From Prunus persica (taxonomy: Eukaryota; Streptophyta; Magnoliopsida; Rosales; Rosaceae): a stretch of DNA of 64,000 nucleotides. The notes under the pieces are model-generated. The model searched no databases. It was not told where the DNA came from and saw only the letters and a program-made list of their open reading frames with translations. A program made the translations under genes and the position numbers. Shown here in pieces: positions 24,359 to 33,854 of the stretch. The DNA lies in the NCBI RefSeq assembly GCF_000346465.2, contig NC_034011.1, positions 25,355,941-25,419,940 of the forward strand, read 5' to 3'. How positions within the stretch are numbered: the first letter of the stretch is position 1; each line of letters begins with the position of its first letter.

Positions 24359-24609
24359 ATGGAGAGTGACAGGAAGGTTTTAAGAACTCTGTTTGGAGCA
24401 CTTCTGCTTCTGGGTGTCTTCTGGTTTTTCCTTGCTGGAATTCTAGTAAACCGCAGTACCGAAAAATCAACTGTTACAGTTTCATCCACCAAAATGTTCA
24501 AGCATTGGAAGTTAATTGGAAGAGAGAAGCATGCTGTTGTTTGGGACTCCTCCTTTATTTACGTGAGCAAGAGAAGAGTACCAAATGGACCTGATCCCAT
24601 TCATAACAG
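24359..24609 (+). CDS. CLE25: CLE25-type peptide hormone precursor
   Basis: A prepropeptide of about 84 residues. A hydrophobic N-terminal segment (LFGALLLLGVFWFFLAGIL, residues 11-29) serves as signal peptide. The variable middle is followed by YVSKRRVPNGPDPIHNR. The CLE motif RRVPNGPDPIHN occupies residues 72-83 (24572-24607). Only position 2 differs (R for K) from the Arabidopsis CLE25 peptide as I recall it. By family knowledge CLE25 signals dehydration from root to shoot through BAM receptors and acts in phloem development. The coding end is uncertain. A GT donor at 24610 sits exactly after the motif; splicing to an AG at 27813 would add R-G-N and stop at 27823, while read-through would add 24 non-conserved residues to 24682. 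The mature peptide is the same either way. The BIR2-like and RsmD-like neighbours support the assignment. Confidence 0.85.
24572..24607 (+). other. Mature CLE dodecapeptide region
   Basis: Encodes RRVPNGPDPIHN, matching the 12-residue CLE consensus with prolines at positions 4, 7 and 9 available for hydroxylation and arabinosylation in the family. It is preceded by Lys/Ser as a likely processing context. Confidence 0.85.
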
Positions 24610-27600
24610 GTACATTTCTTTTCCTTCATCAATATTTACCAGTATATTTTTCTTTAGCATAAGTATTGTTGCTGAAATATGATTTGGACACGCACACTGA
24701 GACTGTCAGATAGAAAACCAATCAAAGGAAAAGACAGATCACAGTAAGCAGAAAGAGAATATATTGTTTCCATAAATTGAATTCATATATTCGCTCTCAG
24801 ATTTTCAGAGACTTGATAGTGAATTTTTTTACATACAAGTGGCTCTGCCATCTTCCTGGAACATTGGTTTTCTTTCCTTTTCGGTTAAAAGGAAATGCAT
24901 CTCTGTTTCTTTATTTGTATGTTAGTATCTTTCATTTTTGATTGGATAGTGGGTACATAACAAGAAGATGAAGAATCAAACTTGGCCAAGGTGGGTTATA
25001 TTTTATATTATCAGTCAGCTTCAGTAAAAGAAACCATCAAGACCCTAAAATTGAGATTATATGGAAGTTGATGACTGTCTGCCTCTTTATTAAAAGCTTC
25101 TTTATATATCAAACTTTCTCTTATTTTTATAAGGAACACCTAAAGGCCTTGGAGAAAGAATTTGACAACTTTTGTTAGCGGAGGGAACATGTAGAGCTAA
25201 CTCCTCCCTTTTGTTTTAATTATTTATGTTAATTTATTGAAAGTTCATCCACTCTTTTTGCCCCATTAGGTGTCGAATGTAATCCCAATTGATTTTTATC
25301 CACTACCCCATTGAACAAATTATGTTACAGTGTAAGCACAAAATAGAAAAAGGGTTGATATTTCTGCTAGTTTTGCCATACCATGGATATAAAAGTTATT
25401 CATTTCATCCATTAAGGAGAACAGCATAGAAAAAAGAAAAAGAAAAACAGAGAATAAAATTTCTTTGCCTCTCATCTTTTTAGTGCCTCCTACTATGTAT
25501 ATTCAGGAGAGCAGTGAAGACTAGACAACCACCTACCTGAGCATAGCCGGCGTGAAGGGAATTTTGAAGCATCAGAAGTGGAGCTGGATGCATGTACAAT
25601 AAGTTATATATCTGCATTCTGCAATTTGTGCAGTCATTTATCAATTTCTCCGCTTTTAGGAACTAGGATTTGTGGGGTATTAGTTATTGAAAATTTTGGA
25701 GAGAAGGTAGGTTTAAGGCTTTAAGCTCACTAGTTTGATTTGATGTCCAAGTCATGAGCATGGTGTGCTATGATGGAATTGCAGCCTCACTGTAAAGTTT
25801 TTCATGCGCATGGATAGAAGAACCCAAAGCTTATCTCAAACAAAATATACACGTTCAAGAATCTTGAGAAAGACGGGAACTTTGCATTGAATTGTATCTG
25901 AAAATGCTTTGGATTGGAGACAAGTTAATGGATTGGATTTTGCTTTGCTTTTAAAAAACCAGACCAAGTAGACAGATACTATAAGAGAATTGGAACAGCA
26001 CCCAAGAAAGCTTCTATCTATTCTATAGTCGTCCCCCACAATGTACATGGAATGGAATGGTCTTGTTGTGACTTGTGTGATTCATTTCTTCTTTCTAATT
26101 GTTAGGCTTTCTTCAAGTGGCTTTTGTTGTTTGTTTGTGTTCCCCAGATAAAGCAATTCCCTTCCGATAAAGGTGCTCTGTTCTCAAGGAAATCCTTGAA
26201 TGGTGCTTTTGCTAATAATGTTGCCATTTCATTTATCCCTTGGAATTTTTATTTATTTATTTATGGTTAATAAGAAACAGATGGTTTTTGCAGACATGAG
26301 TTTAGCCAAGTTGACTAAGATGTGCTCCTCACTCTGCAATAGAGTTCAAATTCCCCTCCCGTAATTTAGATTATATCAAAGTAGAACATGATTTGTATCA
26401 AAAAAGAAACTGATGGTTTTTCTTCCATTGGCAAGTTCTGTCATTTTTCTCACACAAATCGAGTCTTTATATGTGGCCAAATAGTTATTTCATATTTGTC
26501 CATCCCACTTGACTTTAAACGTAACCCACCAACGTAAAAAAAAATATTTGATCTAAAGAGAAAAGAGAGAAAAAAAAGAAAAAGTAGAAACGCATTCAGT
26601 TCAAAGTTAGCATAATGAATATCCAAAGTGAAAACGAAGGAGCTAACACTTTGCTCGCTGCTTTTTCTTTTGCTTCCTTTTCTCGCTTGATTTTGATTGA
26701 TTCGAGAGGGAAAGACTCGGTCCAAAGTAACTGAGATTCAAAATTAATTACAGCCCTTTTTGTGACATGGGAGACAGATTCCCCTCCCGTGCAGCTCCTT
26801 TGATTGAAAGAATCAAGGAAGTTGAGATTTTTTCCCTTAAAATTAGTCTTACCGAAATTACTTTGTGTGACAGATAGAGGGAATGGCTTTAAACGGTGAA
26901 GCTGCGATTGAGCAAAACCTAACTCACTGGTTTTGTGAGATTGGTTTTGGTATCAATAATTAATTCAGCAATTTGTGTCACTAATTAAACTTATCACTGT
27001 CTTATTGACTTAAAATGGGGAGAGTTTATGTCAATAGTCAAGCTAGAGACACAAGTAAACCTCAAGTTATGAATCCCAAATGACACAACAATGTAGGAGA
27101 GCCATAATGGAGGTTGGAGGTGAGACACTAAGGTGCATCCCTTTTCCGGTCATTGCATCACTTCCATTAAACTCCATTGCTGAGCTCGTTTGGTGGCTCG
27201 GACTGAATTGTACTATAAAAATTAAATTTGACTAATGTCCCGGTGTTTGGAGAATTTATAAATATTGGGAATGGACTAGACATATTAAATTGGACAAGAG
27301 TCCAACATTGTTTGTAGCTTACAAGTCTTATCTAGAGTGGTGAAACTCCATAGCATAGCACTGGACCGGGACTGGCTCAGTCTCAATCATGTCCAGTCCA
27401 AGCAACCAAACGGGGGCGACATAATAGCATCTTTTTCATCGACTATTCCTTCCTCGAGAGTGTTGACTTTTGAAATTCGTATTTGGCTTATTCATATCTA
27501 TAATGGCCTATCTCATCTCCTCCTATCAGTGATGAAACTTAAATCTAAATGTTGCCGTGCTGAATATGCTGGTGGTGGTGACCTAAGCCTACAAGTTAGA

Positions 27601-28732
27601 CTTGGCATGCAATGCTGCACAAAACTTTCTTGGGCTGGTCAATTTGAGCGTGAACGTAAAGTTGGCCTTATGAAAAGTATCATCCCACTTTGATTCTAGT
27701 GGTAAGGATTACACAACTAGTCAATAACAGGTAACTGTATTCCGTGGCTCAAACAAATTATATGCTGACTCTGACTGTGTTTGTGTTTGTGCATGTGTGT
27801 GTATATGATGCAGAGGAAACTAGCATTGTCGGGAAAACGGAATGATACAGCTGAGGTAAAGTTTCTGTGAATATCTTAGTATTAGTTCTCTTGATCGAAA
27901 TTATAGAGGAACAAAATAGTGGACATGTTACTTCGTGTCTCATAAACAGAAAGCTCATCAGAAAAAGAAACAATTTCCTTGACAATGTTTGAGAAAACCA
28001 AAGTCATCACCATCAGAAGAAGAAAACAGAGGTTTTTTGAGAAACCAAAGTCATCGGTTTAGAATCTAAGTCTTGGATAATTTGAAATCCTCGTGACAGG
28101 ACAACAAGATTAAAAGTTACTGTGATCAGGTTCATATCATATGTGATTCTACATAGGTCTGGGTTGTTTGTTCAGTTCTGGCCTAGCAATAGTTCAGGCT
28201 CAGTTCTATCAATTATTCAGTACAGGCCTATAAGCTATCCATTGGTTCTTCTAGCCAAGACATAAATTGATCATATTCATAAACAGGGTTAATTTCTTTA
28301 AGAGTGCATTGAATCTGATTATTAGAAGGAAAAACAAAACAAACAATACCCTGTTAAAGTAGTAAAATAGCAAAATTTCAAAGAGATTGGGTAGATAAGA
28401 CCCTACAAGGCAAGGAATCTTCGAGTTGCTATACTGTTGTATTACATTAAAGTTCCATTTGTCATCTTTCACACCAAATTTTTATGGGCAAAATCAGGGA
28501 AGCATATTGTAAATATCACTGGACCTCATTTGAGTATTGTTTCATATAACAAAGGGCAAACAAATAATTTATTGGGATGCAGGACCGTACTGTTTTGGTA
28601 GTTTATCGTATTATACAGCTATACTAAAAAATAGGGGAGATCACACACCATTTACATATGAACCTATGAGAACTTACCTCAAGATGAAAGTCTGTAACCA
28701 TTTGCCATCCCTCTCCCCTCTTTGATTCAAAC
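24610..28732. other. Gene-free region, possibly including a 3.2-kb CLE25 intron
   Basis: No protein domain was seen. If the CLE gene is spliced at 24610/27813, most of this is one intron. It contains a small inverted-repeat element at about 27186-27414 and AT-rich sequence. The segment 27824-28732 lies between the two genes and looks like 3' flanks of both (the BIR2-like stop is at 28733). Confidence 0.5.
27186..27414. mobile_element. MITE-like element with GTTTGGT terminal inverted repeats
   Basis: The left end reads CTCGTTTGGTGGCTCGGACT. The reverse complement of the right end reads CCCCGTTTGGTTGCTTGGAC. They match in GTTTGGT and GGACTG at equal spacing, giving imperfect inverted repeats of about 20 bp around a 230-bp AT-rich non-coding core. 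The insertion at 50326-51556 has related ends. I could not define a target-site duplication. Confidence 0.6.
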
Positions 28733-30535
28733 CTAAGCTGAATCTTTATCCGGCTTGCGAAAAATCAAAGGAAACTCATCATCTTGCTCAGTGAAACTGT
28801 TGTCTTTGTTCATACTCTTCAATGAATGGTAAACCTGGTACATAGACCACCTGTCCTTGGGCCGAGAAACAACACAATTACTAGCAACTTTCAGAAATTG
28901 CAAAATTTCCTCATCGTGCCCTTTTCCGCAGAGAGCTTTATCAATGGCATCCTTGGTTCGACCAGAATTTGTTAGATGATTTACCCAATCCACCACATTA
29001 CCCTTAAATCCTTCCTCAACAGTGGTGACTTCTAGTGGCTTTTGCCCAGTTGCCAGTTCCAGAAGCACTATTCCCAATCCATAAACGTCCCCTTTCAGTG
29101 AAGCAACCATAGTACTTGGATATTCTGGAGCTACATAGCCAAGCTCTCCCAAGTCTCCATTAACAAAACTGCTTTCATTAGAATCAGAAGCCGTAAGCGT
29201 TGCCAACCCAAAATCCATTATCCTAGCATCAAAATCCTCGTCAAGGAGGATCACATTTGAGCATATGTTCTGGTGCATAATTGGAGGCTGACAACCGTGG
29301 TGAAGCCAAGCAAGTCCCCTTGCAGCACCTAAACCAATCCTAAATCTAGCTGGCCAATCCAATCCAGAACCACTTCCATGCAACAAAGAATACAAAGTCC
29401 CACTTGACAAGTACTTATAAACCAGAAGCTTCTCCTCCTCCACGACACAAAACCCCAAAAGGGGTACCAAATTCGGATGCCTAAGCTGTCCTAAACGGTT
29501 CATCTCCAACCGAAATTGCTTCTCACCAAGCTTACAAGTACTAAGCCGCTTAATTGCCAGAGCCGACCCATCAGGAAGTAGAGCCTTATAAGTAGTCCCT
29601 GTTCTAGATGAAATGATCACATTTTCGGGGCTGAAATTATTCGTAGCCGCCATCAAATCAGCCAACTTAACCTTCACAAGGGGTTTCTGAAACAAGGAAA
29701 CTTGAGTAAGCTTGTGAGCCCTCAACCTCTCAGCCCAATCTTCTCTTCCAACCCCATAACCTCCCTTCCTCTTCTTGCTCAACCTCAAATGGTACCACCA
29801 CCATAGCCCCAAAGCCAACAACAAAGAAGCCGCGGCACCAAACACCCCAGCAGCAATTATAATAGCAAGATTCTTCTTACTCAACCCACCACACTTTGAC
29901 CCAAGAGGCCCTCCACAAAGCCCACTATTCCCAGCAAAATCAGCCTTATCAAAATGGTCTAAAAAAGCAGGTATAGTACCAGTCAACTTGTTATTGGCCA
30001 CTGAAAACTTCTTGAGCCTACCCAAGCTAGAAAATTCATAAGGTATAGTCCCAGAAAGCTTATTATCCGAAAGGATCAGATTGTTCAGGTACTTACAGTG
30101 TTGCAGATCAGTTGGGATTGAGCCTGAGAAATCATTGTTGGAAAAGTCCAAGGTCACCAAAAACGGCAACCAAGTACAAATATCAGGAGGGATCGACCCA
30201 GAAAGCTTGTTGCCTCCAAGATCCAGATTCTGAAGGCTAGAACAGTACTCTATGTCCTTCGCAATAGCACCAGAAAGCTCCATGTCTCTGAGCTCAAGGT
30301 TTAATATGCGGTTCTCTCGATCGTTCCAGCAGGTAACTCCCACAAACTTGCACATGGAAACCACAGACGTGTTCCTGAAATCCCAAGAGACCAGCTTTCC
30401 AAGTGGGTCTTTCAGAGATTGCTTAAGGCTCTGAAGGCACTTCACATCGTCCTCAACCACAGCCCCATAAGAACAATAACAAGCACAGCTCAAGAACAAT
30501 ATGGCAATCCATATCCTAACAGTTACGCTAGACAT
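28733..30535 (-). CDS. BIR2: BIR2-like LRR receptor pseudokinase
   Basis: Single exon of 600 aa (Arabidopsis BIR2 is about 605). The chosen start MSSVTVRIW at 30535 gives a clean signal peptide (residues 1-24); an ATG at 30640 would add 35 residues. The ectodomain has an LRRNT segment and about five LRRs (LSGSIPPDI, FSGSIPTDL, LSGTIPYEF, LTGTIPAFL). A transmembrane helix lies at 222-248 and a kinase-like domain at about 300-590. The glycine loop is degenerate (ISSRTGTTY), the catalytic HRD is HQN (421-423), while the AIKR Lys and DFG (441-443) remain. This pattern marks a pseudokinase. By family knowledge BIR2 binds BAK1 and keeps it from FLS2 until ligand arrives, so it negatively regulates immunity and cell death. 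Gene order (next to CLE25) supports the At3g28450 assignment. Confidence 0.9.
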   Translation of the reverse strand: MSSVTVRIWIAILFLSCACYCSYGAVVEDDVKCLQSLKQSLKDPLGKLVSWDFRNTSVVSMCKFVGVTCWNDRENRILNLELRDMELSGAIAKDIEYCSSLQNLDLGGNKLSGSIPPDICTWLPFLVTLDFSNNDFSGSIPTDLQHCKYLNNLILSDNKLSGTIPYEFSSLGRLKKFSVANNKLTGTIPAFLDHFDKADFAGNSGLCGGPLGSKCGGLSKKNLAIIIAAGVFGAAASLLLALGLWWWYHLRLSKKRKGGYGVGREDWAERLRAHKLTQVSLFQKPLVKVKLADLMAATNNFSPENVIISSRTGTTYKALLPDGSALAIKRLSTCKLGEKQFRLEMNRLGQLRHPNLVPLLGFCVVEEEKLLVYKYLSSGTLYSLLHGSGSGLDWPARFRIGLGAARGLAWLHHGCQPPIMHQNICSNVILLDEDFDARIMDFGLATLTASDSNESSFVNGDLGELGYVAPEYPSTMVASLKGDVYGLGIVLLELATGQKPLEVTTVEEGFKGNVVDWVNHLTNSGRTKDAIDKALCGKGHDEEILQFLKVASNCVVSRPKDRWSMYQVYHSLKSMNKDNSFTEQDDEFPLIFRKPDKDSA

Positions 30536-31939
30536 TGAGCCAATCATATTGAAAAAAGCAAGGATCTTCAAGCAATTCGCTATGGAACAAATGATGGGTT
30601 GTGCGTGTTTGAGGTCTAAAAGACTCCAAGGACTTATCAAATTTGCAAGTACTCTGAATCTGATTGGAAAAGTCTCAAAGGGAAGGGGCCATTGACTTCT
30701 CTTCTTCCGTGTGTTGGATGTGGGAAATTACCACTTACCACTACCAGGCCCAGGCAAACAGTCGCATGGAAATTTGGTTGAATGGGTTTTCAATTTTTTC
30801 ATAAAGTAAATGAATCCCTGAATTCAATTTTCTGAGTGTATGATGGAGATTGACAATTGGACTACGGATTTTGATTAATTATTTGACTAATTGAAGCTTT
30901 GATGTTTTCAATTGAGGGTTTATTTGACCAGATGCTTTTTTTTTGAGTTAGGTCGTCCACCTACAGCCTACAGGGGCTGCCTACTGCACCCGAAATCAAT
31001 ACCGTAATCTTTTGTTTATTAACTCTCTAATTCGTTCGTTAGTTCATAATTAATTCTATTTTATCATCACGATTGGCCTTTAGTGCGCAGCCAATCAGAC
31101 TGTTGGAATATGCATCTTTGACCGCCACTAGCTTTTCCACACTAGCTTTTAGACTGGGTTGGAATTTTTTACTATTTCTATATTCATCAAACATTTTTCT
31201 TATACACCTTTCAATGGTACAGAAAAATATGTTCCTTTTTTTTTTTTTTCCAGTAAATCCTATATTTGTGAAGAAAAATTTAGATTCACTTGTGTCTTAC
31301 AAATTCACATAATTTTTGATATGCGCATTGTTAAGAAATACGATATTGATAAAAGACTCACTGATATAGTGATTTGGAACAATTGCTCTCTCAGGAAAGA
31401 TTGTGGATTTGAATTCTAGCATTCTTGTAGTGTGTGTGTGAGTTTAGTATGCTATCTCCTTTCTTAATAGGAAATGTCGAAAATTACGAAACTAAAAAAT
31501 TAAAAACTAAAAATGAAACGGTTACCACTCCTAAAGTTTTCTCCATTCTTACCATATGAACAGTAGACTAGAATGTAATCCAGTTAAGAGGCACCAAATG
31601 CTAGTAATTGTAGATTAGATCAGTTAGTTATGACAGTATGCATGTTTTCTTACAACCAAGTTCGAATTGCACTCCGATAAATTAGAACAGTTCGATAAAA
31701 AATAAAAAATAAACACCAAATCATATGTTTTCCAACATGCTTATTTTTCCTGACCCAATAGCTTGCTCAGTCCACAATTTGGCCCATAAAATCAAGCTCA
31801 ATCTCAACATCTAAAGCCCAATAAATAACAGAGACCCAATAATATCCTGATGTGCTGGTTGTCTGCCAAACGTTGGATCACACACCAACACGAAACGTAA
31901 CATACAGCAACACCAGAGATGAGACATGACGCCACGCCC

Positions 31940-31974
31940 CTCCTCCTCCTCCTCCTCCTCCTCCTCCTCCTCCT
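31940..31974 (+). repeat. (TCC)n microsatellite
   Basis: An almost perfect trinucleotide run of about 35 bp ending in TGCTGC. Confidence 0.95.
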
Positions 31975-32445
31975 GCTGCTCAGTGTTTTCAAATTTTAAA
32001 AAATTGAACGTATCCTTGCATGACCGCGCGTTTACTAAAGAAACGCGACCCGCGTCTTTTTTATCCTCCAGAAAAGGCATTTATGTTCTCGGTGGGCACC
32101 CCCATCCATCCTCTGCGCGCCTTCAGCAGTAGAAAATGACCAAACCAACCCCGAATCGTACGACATCATGAAAAGAGTTCAACTACGATTCCGATATCGT
32201 CTTCAATTTCAAAGCCTCTCTCTCCAAGACCTCCTGTCCTTATCATAACGGAACGGGAACGCGAGAAGGCCCAGTGTCAGTATCGTAATTCAAAGCCTAG
32301 TTGAGGGGTAATTACGTAACATTTGAGAGAGAACAGACTTTCAGTTTCCTAACAGACAAAGGCACACACTGTACAGCTATCAACCGAAGGGGAAAACATG
32401 ACCAAATAACCAATAACCTCCCCTTTTCTCTCTCTAGGCCACTCT

Positions 32446-32478
32446 CACTAGTTCACTAGTTCACTAGTTCACTAGTTC
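32446..32478 (+). repeat. Octamer tandem repeat (CACTAGTT x4) in the 5' leader
   Basis: Four head-to-tail copies of CACTAGTT (containing ACTAGT) end 19 bp before the start codon of the coiled-coil gene. Confidence 0.9.
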
Positions 32479-33573
32479 GTTGGCCCCGAAGAGAAAATGG
32501 AAGACGAGGCACAGGTGATATTCCAAAAAGAACCTTTTTTTCCTAACCACCACTACCACTGACGGCTCCACCACCTTCGCCGCCACTACACCGTCTCAAT
32601 TTCAGGTCTTTGTTTTCAAAAATCAGTGTTTATTTGCTTATTCAATTTTTGTTTTGTTGACGATGCAGAAAATGGTGGCTCTGAAGAAGGCGTACGCGGA
32701 GATTATTCTGAATACAGCGAAGGAGGCAGCGGCGAGAGTAATGGCGTCGGAGCACAAAGCTCTTCGCTTTCAGCACGATCTGCGTTCTACCAAAGACGAG
32801 TCGCTTCGCGTGCTTCTCCGCTTAAAGCAAATGATCGATTCCAAGGTTTGCTTTTTCTTTTTCAAATTTTGCATCCTCGAAAGTTTTGTTCTTTTTATTT
32901 TTCTTTTACTAGTTTTTATGATCCGATTCTGGTCTTGTTTGGAAAGAAGGTTTCATGAATCTTGGTAATTTAGTTTGCATTGAATGTGAATGTGTTTTTT
33001 GTAATTGCATTCACTGTCGCGAAAGAAGCCATTTTTATTTTGAACTTTGAAGAAGCTTCACTTTGAAATTGTGTGTCTTTGCGTCTGCTGTTAAAGCAAT
33101 TGCATTTCTGAACAGCGAGAAAGTGTTTCCATATGCTAATTACTAGTTATACAGTTATGCTGACAATGTTACCGTTCTGAATAAGCTTCTGCCATTTCTC
33201 TTTGTTAATGTTTACAGTGAACGTTAGCCCAAACATATTCACCATACTGTTTGGCTTAACCAATCTCCACATTTTGAAATTCCTGTGATATACCACTTGT
33301 GCCTTGTCTGGTATTGCTAGGAGGTTCTTTTGATTCTCTTTGTAATAAACCCATGTGCACATTGAATGATACAAGAGTGTCGTGTATAACTTATGGAATT
33401 TCGACTGATTACTCACTCATTGTAGTTACCATAAGTGCCTGCTCTTATACTGCATTTACCTACAATTCAATTTATAGACAAGTGAAGCAGAGATAACATC
33501 CTCGAGCCAACAAAGAAGGATTGATGAGCTTGAAGCACAGCTCCAAGAGGCAGAGGATATCATAACTGATTTG

Positions 33574-33578
33574 AGATC
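33574..33578 (+). repeat. Target-site duplication, left copy (AGATC)
   Basis: AGATC immediately precedes the 5' LTR and is repeated at 38449-38453 directly after the 3' LTR. Five bp is the standard length for Copia integrase. Confidence 0.95.
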
Positions 33579-33778
33579 TGTTAAGGAAGATACCTCCATT
33601 AATTAGGCAATATTGTAAATTGATACTGTAGTTATTTGCTTCCTTATTTAGTCTCTGATCAAGCCTTGGTTATAGGTGATAGTTTAGGATACTATTGACT
33701 GAATCATTGTATAAAGCTGTAAACCTAGTTGTGGAATAATATATCGAACATTATAATCCCATTCTATGCTTCTCATCA
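33579..33778 (+). repeat. 5' LTR of the Copia element
   Basis: 200 bp, TGTTAAGGAAG to TTCTCATCA. It supplies an in-frame stop codon (33604-33606) to the host exon. It has a TATAAAG-like motif near 33711. Confidence 0.97.
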
Positions 33779-33790
33779 TGGTATCAGAGC
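33779..33790 (+). other. Primer-binding site, initiator tRNA-Met type
   Basis: TGGTATCAGAGC directly abuts the 5' LTR and is complementary to the 3' end of plant initiator tRNA-Met, the usual primer for plant Copia elements. Confidence 0.93.
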
Positions 33791-33854
33791 AATAGATATC
33801 TGGGAAAATAAAAGCAAACACACAAACACCCAAAACAACCTAGCAAACATAGCC

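Larger units (their letters stand above)
30536..32496. other. Divergent intergenic region, BIR2-like / coiled-coil gene
   Basis: About 2 kb with no gene. It contains promoters of two divergent genes, a (TCC)n microsatellite at 31940-31974 and an octamer tandem repeat close to the right-hand start codon. AGCCCA and GGCCCA motifs occur at about 31757-31830. Frames rich in Ser, Arg or Glu near 31.8-32.1 kb are translations of the TCC repeat. Confidence 0.6.

Noticed and set aside
29775..30041. Plus-strand frame inside the BIR2-like gene
   Set aside because: Antisense shadow of the receptor coding sequence.
30536..30640. 35-residue N-terminal extension of the BIR2-like protein
   Set aside because: It would place the signal peptide internally; the ATG at 30535 gives a normal secretory start and family length.
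31811..32132. Open frames rich in Ser, Arg or Glu on both strands
   Set aside because: They are translations of the (TCC)n microsatellite at 31940-31974 and have no homology.
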